From an uncultured Lachnospiraceae bacterium (GTDB lineage: Bacteria > Bacillota > Clostridia > Lachnospirales > Lachnospiraceae), in the NCBI GenBank assembly GCA_946544235.1, contig CAMNMC010000066.1, positions 1-32,338 of the forward strand: a stretch of DNA of 32,338 bases, read 5' to 3'. Below, one piece after another: positions 24,131 to 32,338 of this stretch. Under the pieces are notes generated by a model. That model had not been told where the DNA came from, searched no databases, and saw only the letters and a program-made list of their open reading frames with translations. How positions within the stretch are numbered: position 1 is the first letter of the stretch; every line of letters begins with the position of its first letter. The position numbers and the translations under genes are program-made.

Positions 24131-27100
24131 TTATCCTTTAACAATATACTGATAAATATCCTCTCTAACGGGAGTATCAAGCTTCCATTCAATCTCAACC
24201 GCCGGTTTATCTGTATTAGCCATAATGATTTCTGTGGCATTACCTGTAGCAGTCATATGACCAAGATAATAGAACTCCTTGGATATCTTATCGTCTTTAT
24301 TTTTTCTAACGAAGAGTTCTACATTTATACCTTTTTCCTTTGCATGAAGGAAGTTTTGTACATCCGGTGATTTTAAATATCTTGGTTGTTTTGAAATTGC
24401 AATCAAAGAGTCTCTTGATAAAAAACGATCCTCATATTTTATTGAATCATTTATCTCATCAGATTTATCATAATTAATAAACACCGGGTACGTTAATGTT
24501 TTTTCATCAAGCTTATATCCACCTATATTTTGTGAGACAACATTGATTTCCCAGTTTAGCAGCCTGCATACATCCTCATAAGTGTATTTCTGATACAGCA
24601 CAAGCTCGGTATTCTTATAATTCTGTGCATAATCTCTCTCATAACGATATCTGCCGAACTCCAGAAGTTCACGGACTATATCACAGAAATCATCATTATC
24701 GAGGCACTTCCGAAATTCCTTTGCAACAATATAATCGCTCTTATCGTCTTTTTCAATGAAAATACAGTTATCGTAGGTTTTCTTTCCCGAGCCGGAAGGA
24801 AATTCATTCGTCAGAACATTGACAACGCTTCTTAAAGCCTTATCCGGACAATCCTTATTATATTTATCCTTAAGACCTTTTCGAAGTTTTTCAACAAGAC
24901 CATCCTTCGCAACAAGCGCATGAGCAAGCATCTCAATCTCATGAATCCTCTTGCCGCTCGCAAGCTTCTTGGATATGAATTCTACTATCTTTTCCTCATT
25001 TTCAGAAAGCCTTATCTTATAATCTTTCTCGTATTTTACAAGGAATTTGTAATACGACCCGAGTGAATTATTATCAAATATCCTCAGGACATCCATCTCA
25101 CCATATTTATCAAAATCCATGAGCCTCGGAATCCTGCCAAGCTTGTATTTCAGGTTCTTATAATTCTCTCTGATAAGCTTGATATCACTGAAGTTAGCGG
25201 TATCGATTGCAGCATAAATCTTTTTCTTAGATATCTCATCAAAATGTATCGTTGAGATGCCCGGAATAACCTTCTCACCCTCAGTTACATATCGACGAAT
25301 ATTATCCTTATTATATGTCCTGTCGCCTGAAAGTGCGATCGGAATCATAAAGTTATTCTTATAATTTGCGATAAAATCCAGCACTACGACAAAATCCTTA
25401 TCATCTGATCTTCTGAGACCACGCCCCAGCTGCTGGACAAAAACTATCGGCGACTCAGTCGGTCTGAGCATCACAACCTGATTGATCTCAGGAATATCCA
25501 CACCTTCGTTGAAAATATCAACCGTAAAGATGTAATCAAGATAATCTGCCTGTCCGCCATCCTTCTCATGACAAACTGTATCGCCTGCTGACGATTTCAA
25601 CTCCATGCGGTTGCGCAGTATATCCTCCGGAACATCCTTCGTGAGAAGTTCTATCGCCTCTTCCCTTTTCTCCTGACTGTCAGCACCGGTAAGCGCTGTT
25701 GTTTTATATCCTCTTTCGTTGAATATCTCACTCAGTCTTTCTGCTTCTTTTCTCGAACTGCAGAACACAAGCCCCTTTACTCTGTCTCCGGAATAGCCGT
25801 AAAACCTCATCTGCTTGATGATATAATCAACACGTTTGTCCGAAACAAGATAATTAAAATTGCGAAGTCCGGTTCCTTCATCAATAACCTCGCCATCTAT
25901 TTCCATATCAGTTATTCCAAAATAATGAAACGGACAGAGGAGATTCTCTTCCATAGCCTGCTGAAGCCTTATCTCAAGAGCAATATTATGATCAAATGCA
26001 GCAAACACATCATAATCATCGGTTCTTTCCGGTGACGCTGTCATTCCCAGCCAGAATTCCGGCTCGAAGTAATCCATTATCTTCTGATAGCTCATAGCTC
26101 CTACTCTATGTGCTTCATCAACAATTATTGTCTGGAAGCTGTCCTTCGGGAACCTGGTCATAACCTCTTCCTTCGACATCATCTGCATGGTCGCAAAGAG
26201 AAAATCCGCCTCCATATCCTTACTGTTGCCGGAAAGCAGTCCAAATCTCCTTGTCCTGCCAAATACATTCTTATAAGATTTCATCGCCTGCCTGGCAATC
26301 TGCTCCCTGTGAACAAGAAATAACACTCTCCTGTTACCTGCCATTGCATCACGTACTCCAAACGCAGAAGCGTAGGTTTTTCCGGTTGCCGTGGCACTTA
26401 CAAGGAGCGCCTTATTCTCTCCGTTTTCAACAAGACCTCTGAGGTTGTTAATAAAATCAACCTGCATGGAATTTGGACGGAGATTATACTGTTCGAGTGA
26501 TACAGGAGCTTTGCCTGCTGACCTTTCTTCTTTGAGGCCGTCTTCTGCTTCTTCAAGCTCCTTTTCTAACAAATCCTTTGCATACTGAAGTGCGATCTTC
26601 TTCTGCTTCTTGATAACATCAAAGCGGGTACGATAGCTCTCAATACATTTTTCATATGAATCCGTATGCTCTCTGTCGTTCCACATTTTTACAAATTCAG
26701 ATGAAATATTCTTATACATCTCACCTTCTTCGGTTGAAACAAGCTTTGTATTCCATTCCTTATTTACAGCGAGCGCCCTTTCGGTCATATTTGCACTGCC
26801 TATTATGAAGGTATAGGTTTCATCCTTTTTGAAGATGTATCCTTTGGTATGAAATCCTATATTTTCAGAAGCCTGTACATGATACATACGAAGCTTTATA
26901 TTACTGAATTCCGCAAGCTTATCAAGTGCTTTAGGATCGGTGAAGGTGTTATAATCCGTAGTCAGAATACGTCCCGGAACGCCCCTTTCTTCAAGGTCCT
27001 TTAGAGCCGGAAGAAGAGGTTCAATCCCGCCAAGCGTAATAAAGGCAACACTAAAAGTAAAGGAGTCGCAACTACTGAGCTCACGCTCGATAGATGTCAG

Positions 27101-27226
27101 CACCTTTACACCATTTTTATGATCATTTGATATAAATTCCGGTTTATATGCTAAATTGGACTTGTTTGCAGCATCGACAAATGCCGTTCTCGCTCCGGAC
27201 AGGAATTCATCAATATGATTACCCAT
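24131..27226 (-). CDS. PLD-domain DEAH helicase with DUF3427-type C-terminus
   Basis: A 1031-residue SF2 helicase. The N-terminal part (about 40-165) is phospholipase D-like with HTKGYIFKKD (His126, Lys128) and GSANMT, a possible nuclease site. Helicase motifs follow: Walker A SATATGKT (277-284), DEAH (370-373), TASPERTD (motif III, 397-404) and QQLGRGLRR (motif VI, 598-606). A long C-terminal part ends with a DUF3427-like domain (about 860-1028, including ISKQPRYLKSPDVQNF and YYLGHMTATGNATEIIM). Proteins of this layout are often labelled type III restriction-like or RadD-like; the role is not established here. The start at 27226 follows an AGGGG. A Nudix gene follows in the same direction. 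Repair or phage defence are the likely options. Confidence 0.92.
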   Translation of the reverse strand: MGNHIDEFLSGARTAFVDAANKSNLAYKPEFISNDHKNGVKVLTSIERELSSCDSFTFSVAFITLGGIEPLLPALKDLEERGVPGRILTTDYNTFTDPKALDKLAEFSNIKLRMYHVQASENIGFHTKGYIFKKDETYTFIIGSANMTERALAVNKEWNTKLVSTEEGEMYKNISSEFVKMWNDREHTDSYEKCIESYRTRFDVIKKQKKIALQYAKDLLEKELEEAEDGLKEERSAGKAPVSLEQYNLRPNSMQVDFINNLRGLVENGENKALLVSATATGKTYASAFGVRDAMAGNRRVLFLVHREQIARQAMKSYKNVFGRTRRFGLLSGNSKDMEADFLFATMQMMSKEEVMTRFPKDSFQTIIVDEAHRVGAMSYQKIMDYFEPEFWLGMTASPERTDDYDVFAAFDHNIALEIRLQQAMEENLLCPFHYFGITDMEIDGEVIDEGTGLRNFNYLVSDKRVDYIIKQMRFYGYSGDRVKGLVFCSSRKEAERLSEIFNERGYKTTALTGADSQEKREEAIELLTKDVPEDILRNRMELKSSAGDTVCHEKDGGQADYLDYIFTVDIFNEGVDIPEINQVVMLRPTESPIVFVQQLGRGLRRSDDKDFVVVLDFIANYKNNFMIPIALSGDRTYNKDNIRRYVTEGEKVIPGISTIHFDEISKKKIYAAIDTANFSDIKLIRENYKNLKYKLGRIPRLMDFDKYGEMDVLRIFDNNSLGSYYKFLVKYEKDYKIRLSENEEKIVEFISKKLASGKRIHEIEMLAHALVAKDGLVEKLRKGLKDKYNKDCPDKALRSVVNVLTNEFPSGSGKKTYDNCIFIEKDDKSDYIVAKEFRKCLDNDDFCDIVRELLEFGRYRYERDYAQNYKNTELVLYQKYTYEDVCRLLNWEINVVSQNIGGYKLDEKTLTYPVFINYDKSDEINDSIKYEDRFLSRDSLIAISKQPRYLKSPDVQNFLHAKEKGINVELFVRKNKDDKISKEFYYLGHMTATGNATEIIMANTDKPAVEIEWKLDTPVREDIYQYIVKG

Positions 27227-27393
27227 GTTACCCCTATCTCCATCATCAAAAAATATGGTTCCAGTATAGCACAGATCAGAAAAACATTAAAGATCACCTG
27301 AAATATCGAATAAAATATATTTCATAAATTTTGATCTGTTCAAGACGTATCCCCCGGAATTTTTTTATATAATAGGAACACAGTTTCTTATTA

Positions 27394-27440
27394 TAAAAAA
27401 TCAGAGCAACATACGCATATTATACATACATCACTCTGAT
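27394..27440 (-). terminator. Terminator after the pilin-like gene
   Basis: CTCTGAT and ATCAGAG (27434-27440, 27400-27406) form a seven-base-pair stem with a long AT-rich loop; on the minus strand six T residues follow (27394-27399). About 14 bases past the stop. Confidence 0.6.
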
Positions 27441-27453
27441 GAAAAGATTCTAT

Positions 27454-28140
27454 TTAATTTCCATTATACTGCTCACCTATAGGTGTGATAAACGAATAGT
27501 CCAAACCAAGCTTATGCGAAAACTTCTTGGCTGTCTTGGTATCCTTGGCATGTCCGTTTGTTCTGATGGCATTTGAAGCACTGGCACCGAGGTGAAGTTC
27601 TCCGACATCATCAACATATACATCCAGCTGATACGTATTCCACGTTGATCTGGCCTTTACTGTAATATTATTCTTAAAAACATATTCGTCGATACCGCTG
27701 CGTCGGATATAATCTCCGTCAGGTCCGCTCGGGAACCATCTGACCGAGCTTTCCTCGTTATCGGCAATTTTTTGAGCCGTCTCGTCACTGACATGAACAA
27801 GTCCGGCATCAATCATGGCAAGTGCAGTACTCTGATCCGAACACCTTATCTCATTGGTATCAACATACACCCAGCCTCTCTTATAACTCTCAGTTTCACC
27901 TGTTTCAGGATCTGTATAGTCAACAACCCTGCCCTGAAAATTACTTGGAAATGTATATACATTTAAAGCATCTCTGATCAAATGAGCATTATGCACATCA
28001 ACGGCCACTCTTGATTTCTCCAAATATTGAATAACACTCATCGCTATAGAAACAGCAAGAATTGCCATTATCGCAATTACTATAATTAATTCAACCAACG
28101 AAAAACCTTTGTTATTATGCTTTGATCCGCATCTACCCAT
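27454..28140 (-). CDS. Type IV pilin-like protein (prepilin)
   Basis: A 228-residue protein with a class III signal: KG before the cleavage site, then FSLVELIIVIAIMAILAV, including the conserved Glu5 of mature pilins. The following roughly 190 residues form a globular domain with beta-rich character and a fairly long helix at the N-terminus. The start follows a strong AAAGGAGGAGC. No pilus assembly, prepilin peptidase or ATPase gene is in the window, so it is an orphan here; such proteins may also be minor pilins or pseudopilins of a competence or secretion system. Its neighbours are the helicase (upstream on the other side of a terminator) and an FHA gene. Confidence 0.92.
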   Translation of the reverse strand: MGRCGSKHNNKGFSLVELIIVIAIMAILAVSIAMSVIQYLEKSRVAVDVHNAHLIRDALNVYTFPSNFQGRVVDYTDPETGETESYKRGWVYVDTNEIRCSDQSTALAMIDAGLVHVSDETAQKIADNEESSVRWFPSGPDGDYIRRSGIDEYVFKNNITVKARSTWNTYQLDVYVDDVGELHLGASASNAIRTNGHAKDTKTAKKFSHKLGLDYSFITPIGEQYNGN

Positions 28141-28416
28141 ATGCTCCTCCTTTATTTTATAGTGAACAGCTCCTCGAATATCATAAACAATTCACATAAT
28201 GTTCTTATTGTGTTTTCAGTTTGTTCACATTTCGTTCATATTATATATATAATCAATTCATATTTCAAGAACATCTTTAAGCATTTTTTGATAAAATATT
28301 CACAATCTTCTTTGTGCATTTTGCACATATATCTATTTTTATTCTTCTTTATCAGCACCGAACAGAATTACCTGTCGTCATTTACATATTCCATGCACAC
28401 AACCACCCGAATCATA

Positions 28417-28474
28417 ATCTACATCTTTTTGTAGATACTGACTCCGTCAGATTATCCTCTCGTGACTTCGTCAC
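28417..28474. repeat. Three tandem small hairpins
   Basis: ATCTACA pairs with TGTAGAT (28417-28436), CTGAC-TCC-GTCAG (28438-28450) and GTGA-CTTCG-TCAC (28462-28474). All are perfect. The last has the same CTTCG loop style as the repeats near 11508 and 32161. Confidence 0.6.
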
Positions 28475-28492
28475 CCGGCTCATTATCTACAT

Positions 28493-28526
28493 AAAGAAAG
28501 AGCGATATATAAAAATATACCGCTCT
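28493..28526 (-). terminator. Terminator after the FHA gene
   Basis: AGAGCG (28499-28504) pairs with CGCTCT (28521-28526), and the inner bases TATAT pair with TATAT; on the minus strand CTTTCTTT follows. About 30 bases beyond the stop codon. Confidence 0.75.
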
Positions 28527-28555
28527 GAAAAATCATATTTATTAAAATGAATTCT

Positions 28556-29947
28556 TTAATATCTTGCCTTAACCTCATATTTCTGTGCAAGTCTCGGATC
28601 TTCATCCACATGAATGTATATACAGGTCAGTATTATTGCCGCAAACCACGCTATATTCATCCATATATTATCCATAGGCAGTGAATCCGTCAGATTTACG
28701 TCAGCTCCGTAAAGGCTGCCCGCCTCACTTGAAGCCGCTCCGATAGCAATAAATACCATCAGCCACGACAATGCGAAATATATGATCGGACGATACCATT
28801 TGGTACCAACCTTTTCCATATTTGCATTTTTCTTGAAGAGCAATGCAAGGCTGATCAATGATGCAAGGTTGAAAGCAATAACCACGATCATAAGTATTGA
28901 ATAGATATTGTCAAATAAATACCAGAACAGACTTCCGAGTGTGATCATCAGAAGCAGCAGATCTGCAGCGATCATTCCGGTAAATCCAGCGGCGATCATC
29001 TCTGCGCCCAGGAACATACTCTTCTTTCTGTAGGTGTAAAGTGCAATCGGCAGCAGTACCGTACCGGCTACCGTGATCAGGTACATCACAAACATCGCAA
29101 CGATCATGATACCGTTACTGAAATTACAGAAAATATTAACTCCGTCAAGCGCTGATACCGTCCTGAAGAAATTGATCAGATATACCACCCCGATTATCGA
29201 CCACGCCATAGCAGCACCAAGCCCGAACGCATTAAGACCCTTAAGACTGCTTTCCATCCTGTTTGATGGCGTGCGGTCATCCACATTCCATGAAGTATTC
29301 CCTCCATAGCCGCCCGATGAAACACCATTCTGCATTGACGCAAAGCGACCTGCTCCGCCCGCCATGCCTCCGTTTCCTGATGGTCTGCCAAGCTGACCAC
29401 CCGCAGCCGCTCCTGCGACAAATCCTCCCGCACCGCCGGCAGGTTCATCACCATATCTCATAGCAGGTCCGCCATGCTGATTAGCCGAGCTGCCGCCGTA
29501 ACGACCTGCCGGAGTTGCTGAATAAGCATCACCTGTGCCTCCGAAATATCCCATCGGCGTCGGTATATCGTTCAGATCCTTTACCGAACGCTGCCCCGGA
29601 ACCGTCGGCATTCCGTCATTTTTGATGGTAATATCAATATAGAGAGTATCCGGTGTAGGTACACCCTCAAGAGCAATGGTTGATCCGTTAAAAACCTTGA
29701 CCCATTTAATCCTTTGACCATTCATTGAACTTCCGACATTACTGCCGAGGTCTCTGTAAACCCATCCATCCTGGCCTAAGAAAAATACACCATGCTTCTC
29801 CGCTATCCTGAAGTTTCTTATCACAATGTCACAATCCATCCCTCGGCCGACCGTAACTTCACTCTTCCCTTCCTCAAGATAGTCTTCAAGCGTGTAGGAA
29901 TAGGTCTGCATTCCATACCTTATGTTTAATATAGTTTCGCGCTTCAT
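28556..29947 (-). CDS. FHA-domain membrane protein
   Basis: A 463-residue protein. An FHA-like domain (about 25-110) shows VTVGRGMDCDIVI, AEKHGVFF and RDLGSNVGSSMNGQ, so it is expected to bind a phosphothreonine peptide. A Gly/Ala/Met/Pro-rich linker (about 135-230) follows, then about six hydrophobic segments to the C-terminus, for example AAMAWSIIGVVYLINFF and MDNIWMNIAWFAAIILTCIY. The partner kinase is not in the window. ATG at 29947 follows GGAGGG by six bases; the longer frame from 30016 has no ribosome site. It is downstream of atpC on the same strand but separated by a strong terminator, so its own promoter is expected. Confidence 0.85.
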   Translation of the reverse strand: MKRETILNIRYGMQTYSYTLEDYLEEGKSEVTVGRGMDCDIVIRNFRIAEKHGVFFLGQDGWVYRDLGSNVGSSMNGQRIKWVKVFNGSTIALEGVPTPDTLYIDITIKNDGMPTVPGQRSVKDLNDIPTPMGYFGGTGDAYSATPAGRYGGSSANQHGGPAMRYGDEPAGGAGGFVAGAAAGGQLGRPSGNGGMAGGAGRFASMQNGVSSGGYGGNTSWNVDDRTPSNRMESSLKGLNAFGLGAAMAWSIIGVVYLINFFRTVSALDGVNIFCNFSNGIMIVAMFVMYLITVAGTVLLPIALYTYRKKSMFLGAEMIAAGFTGMIAADLLLLMITLGSLFWYLFDNIYSILMIVVIAFNLASLISLALLFKKNANMEKVGTKWYRPIIYFALSWLMVFIAIGAASSEAGSLYGADVNLTDSLPMDNIWMNIAWFAAIILTCIYIHVDEDPRLAQKYEVKARY

Positions 29948-30062
29948 TGTTCCCTCCGGGGTTATCCCAAAATAAATCCTTCGCCCACGATCATATATTA
30001 TCATATATTTATCCATAAATCTTTAAACGAATATTAAAAAATCCAAAATCATTAAAATATCC

Positions 30063-30109
30063 GCCAAAAAAAACGAGGAATGCAAACCATGATCCGCACT
30101 CCTCGTTTT
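30063..30109 (-). terminator. Terminator after atpC
   Basis: AAAACGAGGAATGC (30070-30083) pairs with GCACTCCTCGTTTT (30096-30109), with one mismatch. On the minus strand it ends in eight T residues, a strong factor-independent terminator for the ATP synthase operon. Confidence 0.9.
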
Positions 30110-30145
30110 CAAATTCTCTATAGTTCTGAGTTATCGACTCAAATA

Positions 30146-30556
30146 TTATTTATTCTTGTCAGCCATTCTGATACGAAGGACAGATCTCTTCAGAGCCAGC
30201 TCAGCCTTGCCGATATCGCCTGCATTATCCTCAATCTTACGCTCAGCTCTGATCTTGGCAGCCTCGGCACGATTCTTGTCGATGTCCTCAGGCCACTCAA
30301 CCGCCTCAGCAAGAATGGTGATCCTGTCGCCGAGTATTTCAGCGAAACCTGAATGAAGGGCAGCCTCACGAACCTGTTTTTTGTTGTGAATCTTCAGTAC
30401 TCCCGGAGCGATAACAACCGTAGTCGGAACGTGTCTCGGATATACGCCGATATCACCTTCAACCGTCGTAAATTCAACAAATTCCGCCTCGCCGTTATAA
30501 AACTCCTTCTCCGGAGTGATTATCTTCAGTTGCATCCTAGCTGCGTTGTCTGCCAT
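30146..30556 (-). CDS. atpC: F1 ATP synthase epsilon subunit
   Basis: A 136-residue subunit of the F1 central stalk that also inhibits ATP hydrolysis. N-terminal beta-sandwich (LKIITPEKEFYNGEAEFVEF, EGDIGVYPRHVP) and C-terminal helical hairpin (NRAEAAKIRAERKIEDN) are both present at normal length. The start follows AGAGGAAG. It lies after atpD in the standard order; the 184-base gap is longer than usual in such operons. A strong terminator follows, so this is the operon end. Confidence 0.95.
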   Translation of the reverse strand: MADNAARMQLKIITPEKEFYNGEAEFVEFTTVEGDIGVYPRHVPTTVVIAPGVLKIHNKKQVREAALHSGFAEILGDRITILAEAVEWPEDIDKNRAEAAKIRAERKIEDNAGDIGKAELALKRSVLRIRMADKNK

Positions 30557-30572
30557 GCCTTAATCTTCCTCT

Positions 30573-30647
30573 TTATGCTATCATCTTACGATCACTCATA
30601 TCATCAATTCTACCGTCATCAATACCATAATCCTGTCGAGTATACAT
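30573..30647 (-). CDS. Possible 24-residue leader-type ORF between atpD and atpC
   Basis: ATG at 30647 opens a 24-residue polar frame beginning MYTRQDYGIDDGRI; its stop is 17 bases before the atpC start, and the atpC ribosome site follows the stop directly. The frame stays open upstream without ATG for about 30 more codons. The ribosome site is weak (ACAGGT). Could be chance. Confidence 0.2.
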   Translation of the reverse strand: MYTRQDYGIDDGRIDDMSDRKMIA

Positions 30648-30740
30648 ACCTGTTCGTGCAGCCCGGTCTTCTGATAACACACGACTTGGGCTCCGGAGCT
30701 GTATCAATTTCCGGTATATTGATTGCAATGTCAGTATTTA

Positions 30741-32282
<1,542 letters not shown>

Positions 32283-32290
32283 TGCAGTCT

Positions 32291-32338
32291 TGCTCATGCA
32301 CACGGACGTCGCATATGCTGCGACACTTCGTGTCTCAT
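32291..32338. repeat. Intergenic repeat, copy 2, at the window edge
   Basis: Same start TGCTCATGC and internal TCGCATATGCTG as copy 1, 130 bases apart. A perfect hairpin GTCGCA-TATGC-TGCGAC (32308-32324) overlaps a second, GACAC-TTC-GTGTC (32322-32334). It may extend beyond the window. Confidence 0.7.

Larger units (their letters stand above)
28141..28555. other. Intergenic stretch between FHA and pilin-like genes
   Basis: AT-rich, about 415 bases, no credible gene. It holds the 5' region of the pilin-like gene, several GTTCAC/GTGAAC motifs (near 28160-28225), a set of three small hairpins (28417-28474), and the terminator after the FHA gene. Open frames seen here have no ribosome site or protein-like pattern. 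Confidence 0.6.

Overview
The window looks like chromosomal DNA of a low-to-moderate GC Gram-positive anaerobe of the Clostridia, most likely a Lachnospiraceae member. Evidence: strong GGAGG-type ribosome sites, a BlaI/BlaR1 pair, LemA, sigma/anti-sigma and type IV pilin genes of Firmicutes style, and an F-type ATPase beta-epsilon order. The family assignment is inferred from gene style, not from a search. Twenty-one confident protein genes are seen; most lie on the minus strand. No tRNA, rRNA, CRISPR array or insertion sequence was recognised.

Layout. 1-710: 5' part of truA. 855-4600: a BlaR1-like metalloprotease sensor with a duplicated extra domain and its BlaI-type repressor, behind a promoter that carries two near-identical operators. 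4741-6351: a PutP-type sodium/solute symporter with its own promoter. 6348-11440: an MMPL-family exporter, an 852-residue lipoprotein with XXXLXXG heptad repeats, and a tiny lipoprotein-like frame, forming one export or envelope module. 11551-16146: LemA, an OmpR-type response regulator, its histidine kinase and a coiled-coil M23 peptidase, a plausible cell-wall surveillance set. 16369-18664: a TetR-type regulator and a PAS/degenerate GGDEF/EAL protein. 18730-22094: an ECF sigma factor, an overlapping membrane anti-sigma candidate and a secreted HEXXH peptidase, on the plus strand.

From 22.1 to 30.0 kb the content is accessory: an Rpn-type PD-(D/E)XK nuclease with a slippage-prone AEGR tail, a PLD-DEAH helicase-DUF3427 protein followed by a Nudix hydrolase, an orphan type IV pilin-like protein, and an FHA protein with six predicted membrane spans. 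The window ends in the housekeeping ATP synthase genes atpD and atpC, with unusual hairpin-rich repeats upstream of atpD.

The most interesting candidates for undescribed biology are the MMPL/heptad-repeat lipoprotein module, the BlaR1 with duplicated cysteine-bearing domains and no visible beta-lactamase, the helicase-Nudix pair, and the repeat hairpins near the ATPase genes. Alternative starts are preferred over the longest frame wherever a good ribosome site decides the matter; this is stated gene by gene.
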